A model generated the notes under the pieces. That model saw nothing but the letters and a program-made list of their open reading frames with translations. It was not told where the DNA came from and did no database searches. This document shows, in pieces, positions 8,892 through 16,736 of a stretch of DNA of 64,000 bases; within the stretch, counting starts at the first letter, position 1, and every line of letters begins with the position of its first letter. The position numbers were made by a program, and so were the translations under genes. Source of the DNA: Iodobacter violaceini (GTDB lineage: Bacteria; Pseudomonadota; Gammaproteobacteria; Burkholderiales; Chitinibacteraceae); contig NZ_JAAOLX010000007.1 in assembly GCF_011601265.1 (NCBI RefSeq), forward strand, positions 62,001 to 126,000. Direction: 5' to 3'.

Positions 8892-11195
8892 ATGAGCAAA
8901 CGCCTTCTACTTATTTTTTGCGGCATTTTAATTAGCCTGATGATCCTTGTTGCTGGCCTTGGCGCTTTTGCGCTGGTGATTACCTATCCGCGCCTGCCTT
9001 CCTTAGAAGCACTCACAGACTACCGCCCTAAAATTCCACTTCGTATTTACACCAGCGACAATGTGCTCATTGGTGAATTTGGCGAAGAGCGCCGGGCATT
9101 TACGTCTATAGAGCAAGTTCCTCTGCTCATGAAGCAAGCCATTTTAGCGGCTGAAGATGAGCGCTTTTATGAGCATGGCGGGATTGATTATCTGGGCGTT
9201 TTAAGAGCAATGATCGGCAATATCACATCAGGGCAATCAAAATCGGGTGCGAGTACCATCACAATGCAGGTCGCCCGCAACTTCTATTTGTCTAACGAAA
9301 AAACATTTACCCGAAAATTTAACGAAGCCCTCCTTTCATTTAAGATTGAACACAATCTATCGAAAGATCAAATTCTTGAACTGTACTTTAATCAAATTTA
9401 TCTGGGTCAGCGCGCTTATGGCTTTGCCTCTGCAGCACAGACTTATTACGGTAAAGAGCTAAAACAGCTTAGCCCGGCTGAAATGGCCATGCTGGCTGGC
9501 TTACCTAAAGCCCCTTCCGCTTACAATCCAGTTGTAAACCCTAAACGTGCGCAGCTCAGACAACAATACGTTTTACGCCGTATGCACGAATTAAAGTTCA
9601 TTAACGACAGTGATTATGCAACCGCTCAAAACGCGCCATTAGTCCTGAAACGCACGCAGCAGGAGTACGCCGTTCATGCCGAATATCTGGCCGAGATGGT
9701 GCGGCAAATGATGGTTGAGCGCTATAAGGAATCTACTTACACCGAAGGTTTTAAAGTTTACACAACCCTTCGGAGCGACAGTCAGGAAACTGCGTATCAA
9801 TCTTTACGGCAAGGCTTGGTTGACTACGACGTTCGCCACGGCTACCGCGGTCCAGAAGGGTTTGTTGCCCCTGAAGTGCTTATTCCAGGCAAAGAAGAGC
9901 TGCTGGACGAAGCACTTGCAGAGCAAAAAGACTCGGGAGATTTACAACCAGCCATCGTATTAAGTGCCAGCCTTCAGTCAGTAAAAGTTTATAAAAAAGG
10001 CGGCGAGCAAATTGAAATTAATGCCGAGGGCTTACGTTTTGCCCGCGCCATGTTGTCAGAAAAAATCGCACCGGCAACCCGAATCCGCCCGGGTGCAATT
10101 GTACGGATTAAGCAAACAGAAAAAGGCTGGAGCCTGACTCAGCTTCCTCAGGTTGAGGGTGCATTTGTTGCATTAGATCCACAAAATGGTGCAATCAGAG
10201 CGCTGGCTGGCGGCTTTGATTTTAACCGCAGCAGCTTTAACCATGTGACGCAGGCATGGCGCCAGCCCGGCTCCAGCTTCAAACCATTTATTTATTCTGC
10301 AGCCCTGGAGCGCGGTGTTACACCTGCCACACAAATCAACGACGCGCCACTGGTGATTGATCCTGCTCAGGTGGGAGGACAAAGCTGGGAGCCTAAAAAT
10401 AGTGACGGTAAGTTTGAAGGCATGATGAGTGTGCGTACCGCTTTAACCCGCTCCAGAAACTTAGTGACTATTCGCGTGCTGCAAGCAATTGGCGTGGATT
10501 ATGCCCAGGCCCATATCAGCCGCTTTGGCTTCAACCCTAAGCAGCATCCTGCTTATCTCACGATGGCACTGGGCGCAGGCAGCGTTACTCCACTACAAAT
10601 GGCTGAAGCCTATGCGGTTTTTGCCAACACAGGCTATCGCGTGCGTTCATATTTTGTAGACCGGATTGAAGACAGCCGTGGCCGTGTCCTTGCAAAAACC
10701 CAGCCTGAAGTAGCAGGAGAAAATGCACAGCGCACACTGGACGCCAGAAACGCCTTTGTCATGAACAGCCTGCTGCATGATGTGGCCACACAGGGTACGG
10801 GAGCCAAAACCAACATCCTGGGCAGAAGTGACTTAGCGGGTAAAACCGGCACAACCAATGATGCCAATGATGCCTGGTTTGCAGGCTATCAGCCTGGCCT
10901 CGTGGCGATCTCATGGGTAGGTTTTGATCAGCCCCGCTCCCTGGGCGCAAAGGAATACGGCGGAGTAGCAGCCCTGCCCATCTGGATTAACTACATGAAT
11001 AAGGCGCTTAAAGGCGTAGACAATGTGAGCTATCCGGTGCCTGAAGGGGTTACGCCGCAAACCATTCAGACAGAGCGTGGCTCGTATACTGAATATTTCT
11101 TCAGCGAATATCTGCAAACCAATCCAGAATTAGGTTTAGGAGGCGGAGCGGGCAGCGCTCAACCACTGGATGAGATCAAGGAATTACTCTTTTAG
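8892..11195 (+). CDS. mrcA: Penicillin-binding protein 1A (bifunctional transglycosylase/transpeptidase)
   Basis: Class A PBP (ponA) that polymerises and cross-links peptidoglycan in the periplasm. The 767-residue protein has an N-terminal membrane anchor (about residues 5-28) and a GT51 glycosyltransferase domain (about 50-230) with the catalytic EDERFYEH segment. An OB-like insert (about 310-410) precedes the transpeptidase domain, with the SxxK nucleophile at S461 (GSSFKP), SRN, and KTGTTND near residue 652. The divergent position relative to pilMNOPQ is a conserved betaproteobacterial arrangement. Confidence 0.97.
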   Translation: MSKRLLLIFCGILISLMILVAGLGAFALVITYPRLPSLEALTDYRPKIPLRIYTSDNVLIGEFGEERRAFTSIEQVPLLMKQAILAAEDERFYEHGGIDYLGVLRAMIGNITSGQSKSGASTITMQVARNFYLSNEKTFTRKFNEALLSFKIEHNLSKDQILELYFNQIYLGQRAYGFASAAQTYYGKELKQLSPAEMAMLAGLPKAPSAYNPVVNPKRAQLRQQYVLRRMHELKFINDSDYATAQNAPLVLKRTQQEYAVHAEYLAEMVRQMMVERYKESTYTEGFKVYTTLRSDSQETAYQSLRQGLVDYDVRHGYRGPEGFVAPEVLIPGKEELLDEALAEQKDSGDLQPAIVLSASLQSVKVYKKGGEQIEINAEGLRFARAMLSEKIAPATRIRPGAIVRIKQTEKGWSLTQLPQVEGAFVALDPQNGAIRALAGGFDFNRSSFNHVTQAWRQPGSSFKPFIYSAALERGVTPATQINDAPLVIDPAQVGGQSWEPKNSDGKFEGMMSVRTALTRSRNLVTIRVLQAIGVDYAQAHISRFGFNPKQHPAYLTMALGAGSVTPLQMAEAYAVFANTGYRVRSYFVDRIEDSRGRVLAKTQPEVAGENAQRTLDARNAFVMNSLLHDVATQGTGAKTNILGRSDLAGKTGTTNDANDAWFAGYQPGLVAISWVGFDQPRSLGAKEYGGVAALPIWINYMNKALKGVDNVSYPVPEGVTPQTIQTERGSYTEYFFSEYLQTNPELGLGGGAGSAQPLDEIKELLF

Positions 11196-11208
11196 GGGCA
11201 CCTAAACT

Positions 11209-11790
11209 ATGAGCAAACCGCACGTTCTCGACCGTCAGTCTTCTGTCTTGCGCGCCCGGATAGCCGAACGTGCGGCGCGCTTAATTGCTGAAGATCTTTT
11301 GCATGATTTTGCACTTGCCAAAAAAAAGGCCGCCAGACAATTAGGGATTAGCGAAGGGCGCATGATGCCCTCGAATCAGGAAATAGAAACCGCCCTGGCC
11401 AATTACAGGGCGGTTTACCACCCGGAACACAGCAATCACCTCAATAATCTGAGACACAAAGCACTAAAAGTAATGCGGATTCTGGCGCATTTCCGCCCCT
11501 GCCTGACGGGATCGGTTTTATCCGGCGTTGCTGGCGCAAACTCCGACATAAATCTGATCATCTTTTTAGATGACCCTAAATCTGCTGAGATTTTCTTACT
11601 CAACCAACAAATTGATTACGATATTTTGCCGCCAGCGAACGGCCGCCAGCTTGCAGATTACCCTTCATTTTCTTTTTGGTTTGACGATAGCCCAATCAGC
11701 TTACATGTACGCCCCCGCGATGCAGAGCGGCAAAAAGAAGAACGGATGCGGCTGGATGAACTGGAAGCCTTGCTGTCTATCGCAAACTAA
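11209..11790 (+). CDS. Nucleotidyltransferase-like protein of unknown function
   Basis: 193 residues, starting 13 nt after ponA with which it is probably cotranscribed. The N-terminal half (residues 15-70) is basic and helical. The second half shows LTGSVLSGVAGANSDINLII (about 102-121), which resembles the GS-x-(G)-x-x-S-D-I-(D/N) core of the pol-beta nucleotidyltransferase superfamily, and a later acidic/hydrophobic strand that could supply the third carboxylate (DYDIL). This matches the small proteins annotated in beta-proteobacteria as nucleotidyltransferase-domain or hypothetical. No partner antitoxin (HEPN) gene is adjacent. Substrate unknown. Confidence 0.6.
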   Translation: MSKPHVLDRQSSVLRARIAERAARLIAEDLLHDFALAKKKAARQLGISEGRMMPSNQEIETALANYRAVYHPEHSNHLNNLRHKALKVMRILAHFRPCLTGSVLSGVAGANSDINLIIFLDDPKSAEIFLLNQQIDYDILPPANGRQLADYPSFSFWFDDSPISLHVRPRDAERQKEERMRLDELEALLSIAN

Positions 11791-11942
11791 AGTGTTCAGG
11801 CCTTGTAATTTATGGCCTGAATAATAGTCAATCCATAGAATGACTTACACTATATTAATTAAAGCGCATGGTAAAGCAAGCTAGGATTAAGTCCCTGCCA
11901 ATGATATAAAGTAGCTTATCTTTTCTTTAACTGATTAACACA

Positions 11943-12683
11943 ATGCAACAACCTCCCACGCTGGAGCCCGTTTTTGTATCGGATACGGGGCCCTATCTCG
12001 TCAGCGCCAGCATAGAAATAAAGTATTTGCTAAAGCAACTACTGGATAACGGTGAAATTATTTGCCTTTACCCTGCAGGTAAACGTGAGCCATTTGCAAT
12101 CAGCACCCTGCTCAGCATTACTGACAATGAATTATTGTTTGATGCCAGTAACGATATTGTCACCAATGCCGCGCTGATTAAAGAAGGCCGGATGCTGCTG
12201 GTGGGCGTTGTAAATAAAGTGAAAGTGCAATTTGAGCTGCCCGATGCAGTGCTAGTCGCCTATGAAGGGCGCACAGCAATACGCAGCAGTGGCCCGGTAC
12301 AAACACTGCGTATGCAAAGGCGTGACTTTTATCGGCTTGATATCCCCATGTCGCAAAAAGTGGCCTGTGTTATCCCATTTGACGGAGGGCATACAGAGCT
12401 GTCGGTCACAGATATCAGCCTTGGCGGCTTAAGCCTGCTTGGGGTTTCACCGGACCTGCCTATGCAGGTAGGCGACACCTTGCATAATTGCCGGATTCAG
12501 CTGCTTGATATCGGCGTCATTGAAGTCGATATGCAAGTTTGCATTGTGATTGATGTAACACTGCGAAATGGCATTAAAACACAGCGGGTAGGCTGCCGTT
12601 TTTTTGACTTATCCGGGAAAATGCAAACGCTTATTCAGCGTTTTATTAACAAAATTGAACGCCAGCGAATCTCACGCGAATGA
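11943..12683 (+). CDS. ycgR: Flagellar brake protein YcgR-like (PilZ domain)
   Basis: A c-di-GMP effector expected to slow the flagellar motor or act on another surface behaviour. The 246-residue protein has an N-terminal YcgR (PilZN) beta domain (about 20-115) and a C-terminal PilZ domain (about 122-240). The c-di-GMP signature is intact: RRDFYR with R127 and R131, and D157-I-S159-L-G-G162. The stop overlaps the next gene by four bases (ATGA), so the two are translationally coupled despite unrelated roles. A 150-nt AT-rich gap upstream probably carries the promoter. Confidence 0.87.
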   Translation: MQQPPTLEPVFVSDTGPYLVSASIEIKYLLKQLLDNGEIICLYPAGKREPFAISTLLSITDNELLFDASNDIVTNAALIKEGRMLLVGVVNKVKVQFELPDAVLVAYEGRTAIRSSGPVQTLRMQRRDFYRLDIPMSQKVACVIPFDGGHTELSVTDISLGGLSLLGVSPDLPMQVGDTLHNCRIQLLDIGVIEVDMQVCIVIDVTLRNGIKTQRVGCRFFDLSGKMQTLIQRFINKIERQRISRE

Positions 12684-14137
12684 TCAATTCCCCGCTCTTC
12701 TTTAGCCAAAAACTAAGACAAACCGAAAGCGCTGCAGCCGGTTTATCGCTGATGCACAGAGCGGGTGAGGCCAGCGCCAGCTGGATCTTAAAACACTATC
12801 CTGCAGCACAAATTATTTATGTGCTGGCAGGGCCGGGCAATAATGGTGGCGATGCTCTAATCACCGCCAGCCTGCTTCAGCAAGCAGGCAAAACCATTTT
12901 GCTCAGGCTGACCAGCCCTTGCCTGACTGCAGATGCCAAAGATGCTTTTGCCAAATGGCAGGCAACTGGCGGCCAAACCCTTGTTGCCACACCGGATCAT
13001 GCCGATCTCGCCATTGACGGGCTCTTTGGGCTTGGGCTGAACCGCGCACCATCTGAAGCAGATAGCCAGATTATGGCCGGCTTGCAAGCACTGGGCTGCC
13101 CGATTATTGCATTAGATATCCCAAGTGGCCTGATGGCAGATAGCGGGGCAGCCCCCGGAGCCGTCATTCACGCCACTCACACCCTGAGCTTTATCAGCCA
13201 CAAACCCGGCCAGTTTACAGCCAGGGGCTGCGATGTATGCGGTGAAATCAGCCTGCACGATTTGCAAATCCCAGCCCATCTCTATCCCGCCGCCGACGGG
13301 TATTTACAAAACCATGCACCCGCCAGCCTGAGCCGGCTATTACGCAGCCCAGACAGCCACAAAGGCAGTTATGGCACCGTTGGCGTAATGGGCGGGGCCA
13401 GCGGCATGTCAGGTGCAGCACTGCTTGCCGGGCGTGCCGCTCTGCATATGGGCGCAGGCCGCGTTGTACTGGGGTTGCTGGATAAAACCCTGAGCGCAGA
13501 CCCAGTACAGCCCGAGCTGATGCTGCACTCCGCTGAAGAAGCCCTGCAGCACCCTGCCCTCAGCTTTATTCTTACCGGCCCCGGGCTTGGAAATAGCGCA
13601 ACTGCCCTTGCAATACTCCAGCAAAGCATTGCCAGCCCACTGCCGCTGCTGCTGGATGCTGATGCACTCAATTTACTCGCCGGCTCAGAAGCGCTGACTG
13701 CCGCCATGCAAGAGCGCAGCTCCCCCAGCATAATCACACCACACCCAGCCGAAGCAGCAAGACTGCTGCACATCGGCACTCAGGCCGTGCAAGCAAATAG
13801 AATCGAATCCGCCCTTACCCTCGCACAGCGCTATAAAGCCACCGTGCTGCTCAAAGGAGCGGGCTCGGTATGCAGCGACGGGCAAAGCTGGAGCATCAAC
13901 GCCAGCGGCAATGCAGCCCTTGCCAGCGCAGGGCAAGGCGACGTGCTCTCAGGTATCATTGCTGCACTTGCCGCACAAGGCCTTAAACCGCTGGATGCAG
14001 TGCAAAGCGGCTGCTGGCTGCACGGCCGCGCAGCAGACGACTGGCGCAGAATACATCCCAATGGAATTGGCTTAACTGCAAGCGAAACAGTTAGCTACGC
14101 CAGAGCAGCATTGAATCAGGTTTTGGGGGCGTATTAG
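12680..14137 (+). CDS. nnr: Bifunctional NAD(P)H-hydrate repair enzyme (epimerase/ADP-dependent dehydratase)
   Basis: Repairs hydrated NAD(P)H: the N-terminal NnrE domain epimerises R/S-NAD(P)HX and the C-terminal NnrD domain dehydrates the S form using ADP. The 485-residue protein has GPGNNGGD at 51-58 in the YjeF_N domain (about 5-205) and the ribokinase-fold domain (about 220-480) with the GQGD catalytic motif at 418-421 (D421). Length and two-domain order match E. coli Nnr. It overlaps the ycgR-like gene by four bases and is followed 19 nt later by a large intergenic repeat in sense orientation. Confidence 0.95.
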   Translation: MINSPLFFSQKLRQTESAAAGLSLMHRAGEASASWILKHYPAAQIIYVLAGPGNNGGDALITASLLQQAGKTILLRLTSPCLTADAKDAFAKWQATGGQTLVATPDHADLAIDGLFGLGLNRAPSEADSQIMAGLQALGCPIIALDIPSGLMADSGAAPGAVIHATHTLSFISHKPGQFTARGCDVCGEISLHDLQIPAHLYPAADGYLQNHAPASLSRLLRSPDSHKGSYGTVGVMGGASGMSGAALLAGRAALHMGAGRVVLGLLDKTLSADPVQPELMLHSAEEALQHPALSFILTGPGLGNSATALAILQQSIASPLPLLLDADALNLLAGSEALTAAMQERSSPSIITPHPAEAARLLHIGTQAVQANRIESALTLAQRYKATVLLKGAGSVCSDGQSWSINASGNAALASAGQGDVLSGIIAALAAQGLKPLDAVQSGCWLHGRAADDWRRIHPNGIGLTASETVSYARAALNQVLGAY

Positions 14138-14156
14138 ATCTTCGATATTTCGTTGC

Positions 14157-14429
14157 AAAAGCCAAATCTTGAAACACGGAGACCACAGAGAACGCGGGGT
14201 TTCACGGAGGAAAACAGGGTTTGAATCTCCCCTTGAAACACGCCGAAGCGAGGAATAAACAGGGCGGGGTTTCAGCAAGGGAGCAAGGAACGAGCCAATT
14301 CCGCCCGCCGCCGACTCGATTGTCCACTGAGTAGATGCTTTTGGGGTCGCCTTTTTTAGCCTCCTTTCTTGGCGAAGGAAGGCCACGTGGTGGCTAAGCG
14401 CTTCAAAATCAACGAGCCGAAGGCACTAA
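14157..14429 (+). repeat. Intergenic repeat, copy A (downstream of nnr)
   Basis: First large copy of a repeat family seen six times in this window. It starts with a head module (CCAAATCTTGAAACACGGAG, then ACCACAGAGAACGCGG). The body follows (CCCCTTGAAACACGCCGAAG, a CAGGGCGGGGTTTC stretch, CGACTCGATTGTCC, GGGGTCGCCTTTTTTAGCC, CTTTCTTGGCGAAG) and ends in a degenerate tail GAGCCGAAGGCACTA. It begins 20 nt beyond the nnr stop in the same direction. Apparent open frames inside it are not genes. Confidence 0.9.
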
Positions 14430-14471
14430 TAAGCATTGTTTTTGATGTTGCCTGGCACGCAAAATAATCCC

Positions 14472-15146
14472 TTACCACGCAAACAGCATTGCACCGTTTT
14501 GCTTCAGCCATAAGCGATGCGTTTTCCAATCAGGGCAGGCACTGGCGACGATGGCCCAAAAACGCGCAGAATGATTCAATTCCGCCAAATGCGCCAGCTC
14601 GTGGATCACCACATAATCAATCACTTGTGGCGGGGCCTGCATTAATCGCCAGTTCAGGCGAATATCCCCCAAGGCTGTGCAACTTCCCCAGCGGCTTTTC
14701 GCCGAGCTTAAGAACAGCTGCCGCGGCTGAAGGCCCATTACCCCGCTCCAGTACGCCAGCCTTTGTAAGAAATAAGGCTTGGCGCTGCGCTGATAAAAGC
14801 GTGTGATTGTGACGGGCAAGGGGCTTTGCTCTGATACATACAGCACATCTTCTTCCAGCCGGGTTCGGCCAGCACAGTGCTGCACAAATTTAGCCTGGCC
14901 CTGCCACAGAACGCTGCTGCCAACCGCCAGAGCAGCAGGAGCCGCGACCGGCGTAGCCAGCCTGGCCAGTATCCACTTTAATTTGCTCTCGATGGCCCGC
15001 TCGGCTTCTTTTAAAGGCGCGCGGGCAGGCAGAATCACGGTTAAACCATTGGCGGTGATTTTTAAACCAATCGAGCGCCTGCGGCTGCTGCGCTCCAGCT
15101 GATAAGGCAGCTCACGATCAGCCAGACGCAGCGAATGCGCTGTCAT
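14472..15146 (-). CDS. YgjP-like zinc metallopeptidase domain protein (M48-related, DUF45)
   Basis: Predicted soluble zinc metallohydrolase of the YgjP/DUF45 family, often annotated SprT-like or M48 family. The 224-residue protein has RWGSC at 152-156 and the HELAH zinc-binding helix at 182-186, with a further His at 192 as likely third ligand. Substrate is unknown. Its start overlaps the plsC stop by four bases, making it the last gene of the leftward gmhB-plsC-ygjP string. Confidence 0.88.
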   Translation of the reverse strand: MTAHSLRLADRELPYQLERSSRRRSIGLKITANGLTVILPARAPLKEAERAIESKLKWILARLATPVAAPAALAVGSSVLWQGQAKFVQHCAGRTRLEEDVLYVSEQSPLPVTITRFYQRSAKPYFLQRLAYWSGVMGLQPRQLFLSSAKSRWGSCTALGDIRLNWRLMQAPPQVIDYVVIHELAHLAELNHSARFWAIVASACPDWKTHRLWLKQNGAMLFAW

Positions 15147-15877
15147 TTTTTAGGCGAGTAACAAGGGCCAACGCCGCCAAAACGCTGGATTTCATTTTCG
15201 ATCCAGGTTTCAACTTCTTGCGTAAGCTCTAGCGGGCTGCGGCCAGCTGGTTCTATCGGCTTGCCAACCACCATGGTGATTTCACCCGGCCATTTAAGAA
15301 ATGAATTTTTCGGCCAGAATTCGCCCGAATTAAGCGCCACCGGCACAATAGGCACTTCCAGATCAACGGCCAAACGCGCGCCACCCTGCTTATACGGCTT
15401 GTAGCCACCCGATGGAACACGGGTGCCTTCCGGGAAGATCACAATCCAGAAGCCTTTAGCCAGGCGATCCTTACCCTGGGCAATCAACTGCTTTTGCGCC
15501 TCGGCACGGTTCGATCTGTCAATCGCAATCGGCGATAAAGTTGCTAAGCCCCAGCCAAAAATCGGCAATTTCAGCAGTTCTTTTTTCAATACCCAAACTT
15601 GCGGCGGAAACACATGCTGCAAAGCCAGCGTTTCCCATGCTGATTGATGCTTGCACATCACCACGGCAGGGTCTGCAGGCAGGTTTTCAATGCCTTCTAC
15701 GCGATAAGTCAGGCCACAGGTGAATTTCAGCCACTTGAGCATTGTCCACGACCAGCCACGAATAATCCGGTAACGCAGCACAGGAGGCAGCGGCAGAATC
15801 AAAATCGCAATCACACAAAAAATGGGAGTTACTACAGGAACAGCAAGCCAATACAGAATGGAGCGCAACCAAATCAT
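15143..15877 (-). CDS. plsC: 1-acyl-sn-glycerol-3-phosphate acyltransferase
   Basis: Adds the second acyl chain to lysophosphatidic acid in phospholipid synthesis at the inner membrane. The 244-residue product has one or two N-terminal hydrophobic helices (residues 5-30), the acyltransferase block I as HQSAWE (H77, with E in place of the usual Asp, common in this subfamily) and block III FPEGTR at 148-153. It overlaps the ygjP-like gene by four bases. A 106-bp inverted-repeat element separates it from gmhB upstream. Confidence 0.92.
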   Translation of the reverse strand: MIWLRSILYWLAVPVVTPIFCVIAILILPLPPVLRYRIIRGWSWTMLKWLKFTCGLTYRVEGIENLPADPAVVMCKHQSAWETLALQHVFPPQVWVLKKELLKLPIFGWGLATLSPIAIDRSNRAEAQKQLIAQGKDRLAKGFWIVIFPEGTRVPSGGYKPYKQGGARLAVDLEVPIVPVALNSGEFWPKNSFLKWPGEITMVVGKPIEPAGRSPLELTQEVETWIENEIQRFGGVGPCYSPKK

Positions 15878-15924
15878 TTAATCTTCACCCTCTGGTGCCA
15901 GTAGTTAGTCCTGATGAATAAAGC

Positions 15925-16030
15925 GGGTATAAATCGCGTTTTTCCGCCTGGCTGCGTTGTTCGTGATTGCATAGCTTGCTATGCGGCTTCCTCACGTCTT
16001 GCCAGACGAAAAACCCATTTATTTCTACCC
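15925..16030. repeat. 106-bp imperfect inverted repeat (MITE/REP-like) between gmhB and plsC
   Basis: Outer arms GGGTATAAAT / ATTTATTTCTACCC, then GTTTTTC / GAAAAAC and CTGGC / GCCAG, enclose a second perfect hairpin GCATAGC-TT-GCTATGC. The nested symmetry and length suggest a small non-autonomous mobile element or REP-type unit; it overlaps the gmhB stop codon, so it may supply or alter the gmhB 3' end. Confidence 0.7.
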
Positions 16031-16582
16031 CACCAATCCAGCAGGGCTAACTACAAGTAAATGCGCGGCAAATGCCGCCAAATCGTCAAATACCTGCGTG
16101 CCCTCGGGCATCAGGCCTTTCTGCTCAGTTTTTATGCCATTACCGGTGCGAACCAGTACAGGCTTACCGCCTACAGCCGCAATGGCTTGTAAATCACGCT
16201 GCGAATCGCCCACCATCGTCAATTGTGGGCATGGTATGTGAAAACGACTGGAAATATCTAAAATCATGCCGGGATTAGGCTTACGGCAAACGCAACCTGC
16301 ATCGGGTCCATGCGGACAGAAAAACACCGCATCCACATGCCCTCCCTGCCCGGCAATAGCCCGGTGCATCTTGGCATGAATGCGGTTGAGCGCGTCCACC
16401 GCAATCATTTTTCGGCCAATCGCGCTTTGATTAGTCGCCACCACAATTGTCCACCCCGAGCGGGATAACTCGCCGATGGCTTCTAAACTGCCTGCAATCG
16501 GCTGCCATTCTTCCGGCGTTTTGATGTAATCCGGGCTGTCTTCATTGATTACGCCGTCGCGGTCGAGAATCAATAACTTCAT
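16025..16582 (-). CDS. gmhB: D-glycero-beta-D-manno-heptose-1,7-bisphosphate 7-phosphatase
   Basis: HAD-superfamily phosphatase in ADP-heptose synthesis for the lipopolysaccharide inner core. The 185-residue protein starts with LILDRDGVINED (nucleophile D7, acid D9), has VATNQS as motif II, and carries the zinc-binding C89-x-H91...C97-x-C99 loop that is characteristic of GmhB. Family length is normal. It lies downstream of glyS, separated by a CTGCAGACAC-type repeat, and upstream of plsC. Confidence 0.95.
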   Translation of the reverse strand: MKLLILDRDGVINEDSPDYIKTPEEWQPIAGSLEAIGELSRSGWTIVVATNQSAIGRKMIAVDALNRIHAKMHRAIAGQGGHVDAVFFCPHGPDAGCVCRKPNPGMILDISSRFHIPCPQLTMVGDSQRDLQAIAAVGGKPVLVRTGNGIKTEQKGLMPEGTQVFDDLAAFAAHLLVVSPAGLVG

Positions 16583-16599
16583 ACGCGACTCCGTTTTAA

Positions 16600-16735
16600 A
16601 CCTGTTTCAAAAAAGCTCAAAGAGCCACAGACACAGAGGACAACACCGGGTACACAGAAAATACCTAAGCTCTGTGTGCCCGCTTTATTCACTTCATACT
16701 CTTAGTGTCTGCAGATCTTTTGAGCGTTTTTTGCG
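16600..16735 (-). repeat. CTGCAGACAC-type intergenic repeat downstream of glyS
   Basis: Read on the glyS strand it begins AAAAGATCTGCAGACAC immediately after the glyS stop, contains GCGGGCACACAGAG and TTTTCTGTGT, and ends CTCTGTGTCTGTGGC. The same order of blocks is found in the element after the FixJ-type gene at about 29.1 kb (read on its minus strand), so this is a second repeat family; arms rich in ACACAGAG can form a hairpin. Confidence 0.75.
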
Positions 16736-16736
16736 T

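Noticed and set aside
11209-11790. Toxin-antitoxin (MNT/HEPN) system
   Set aside because: The nucleotidyltransferase-like gene has no HEPN partner and sits in the ponA operon.
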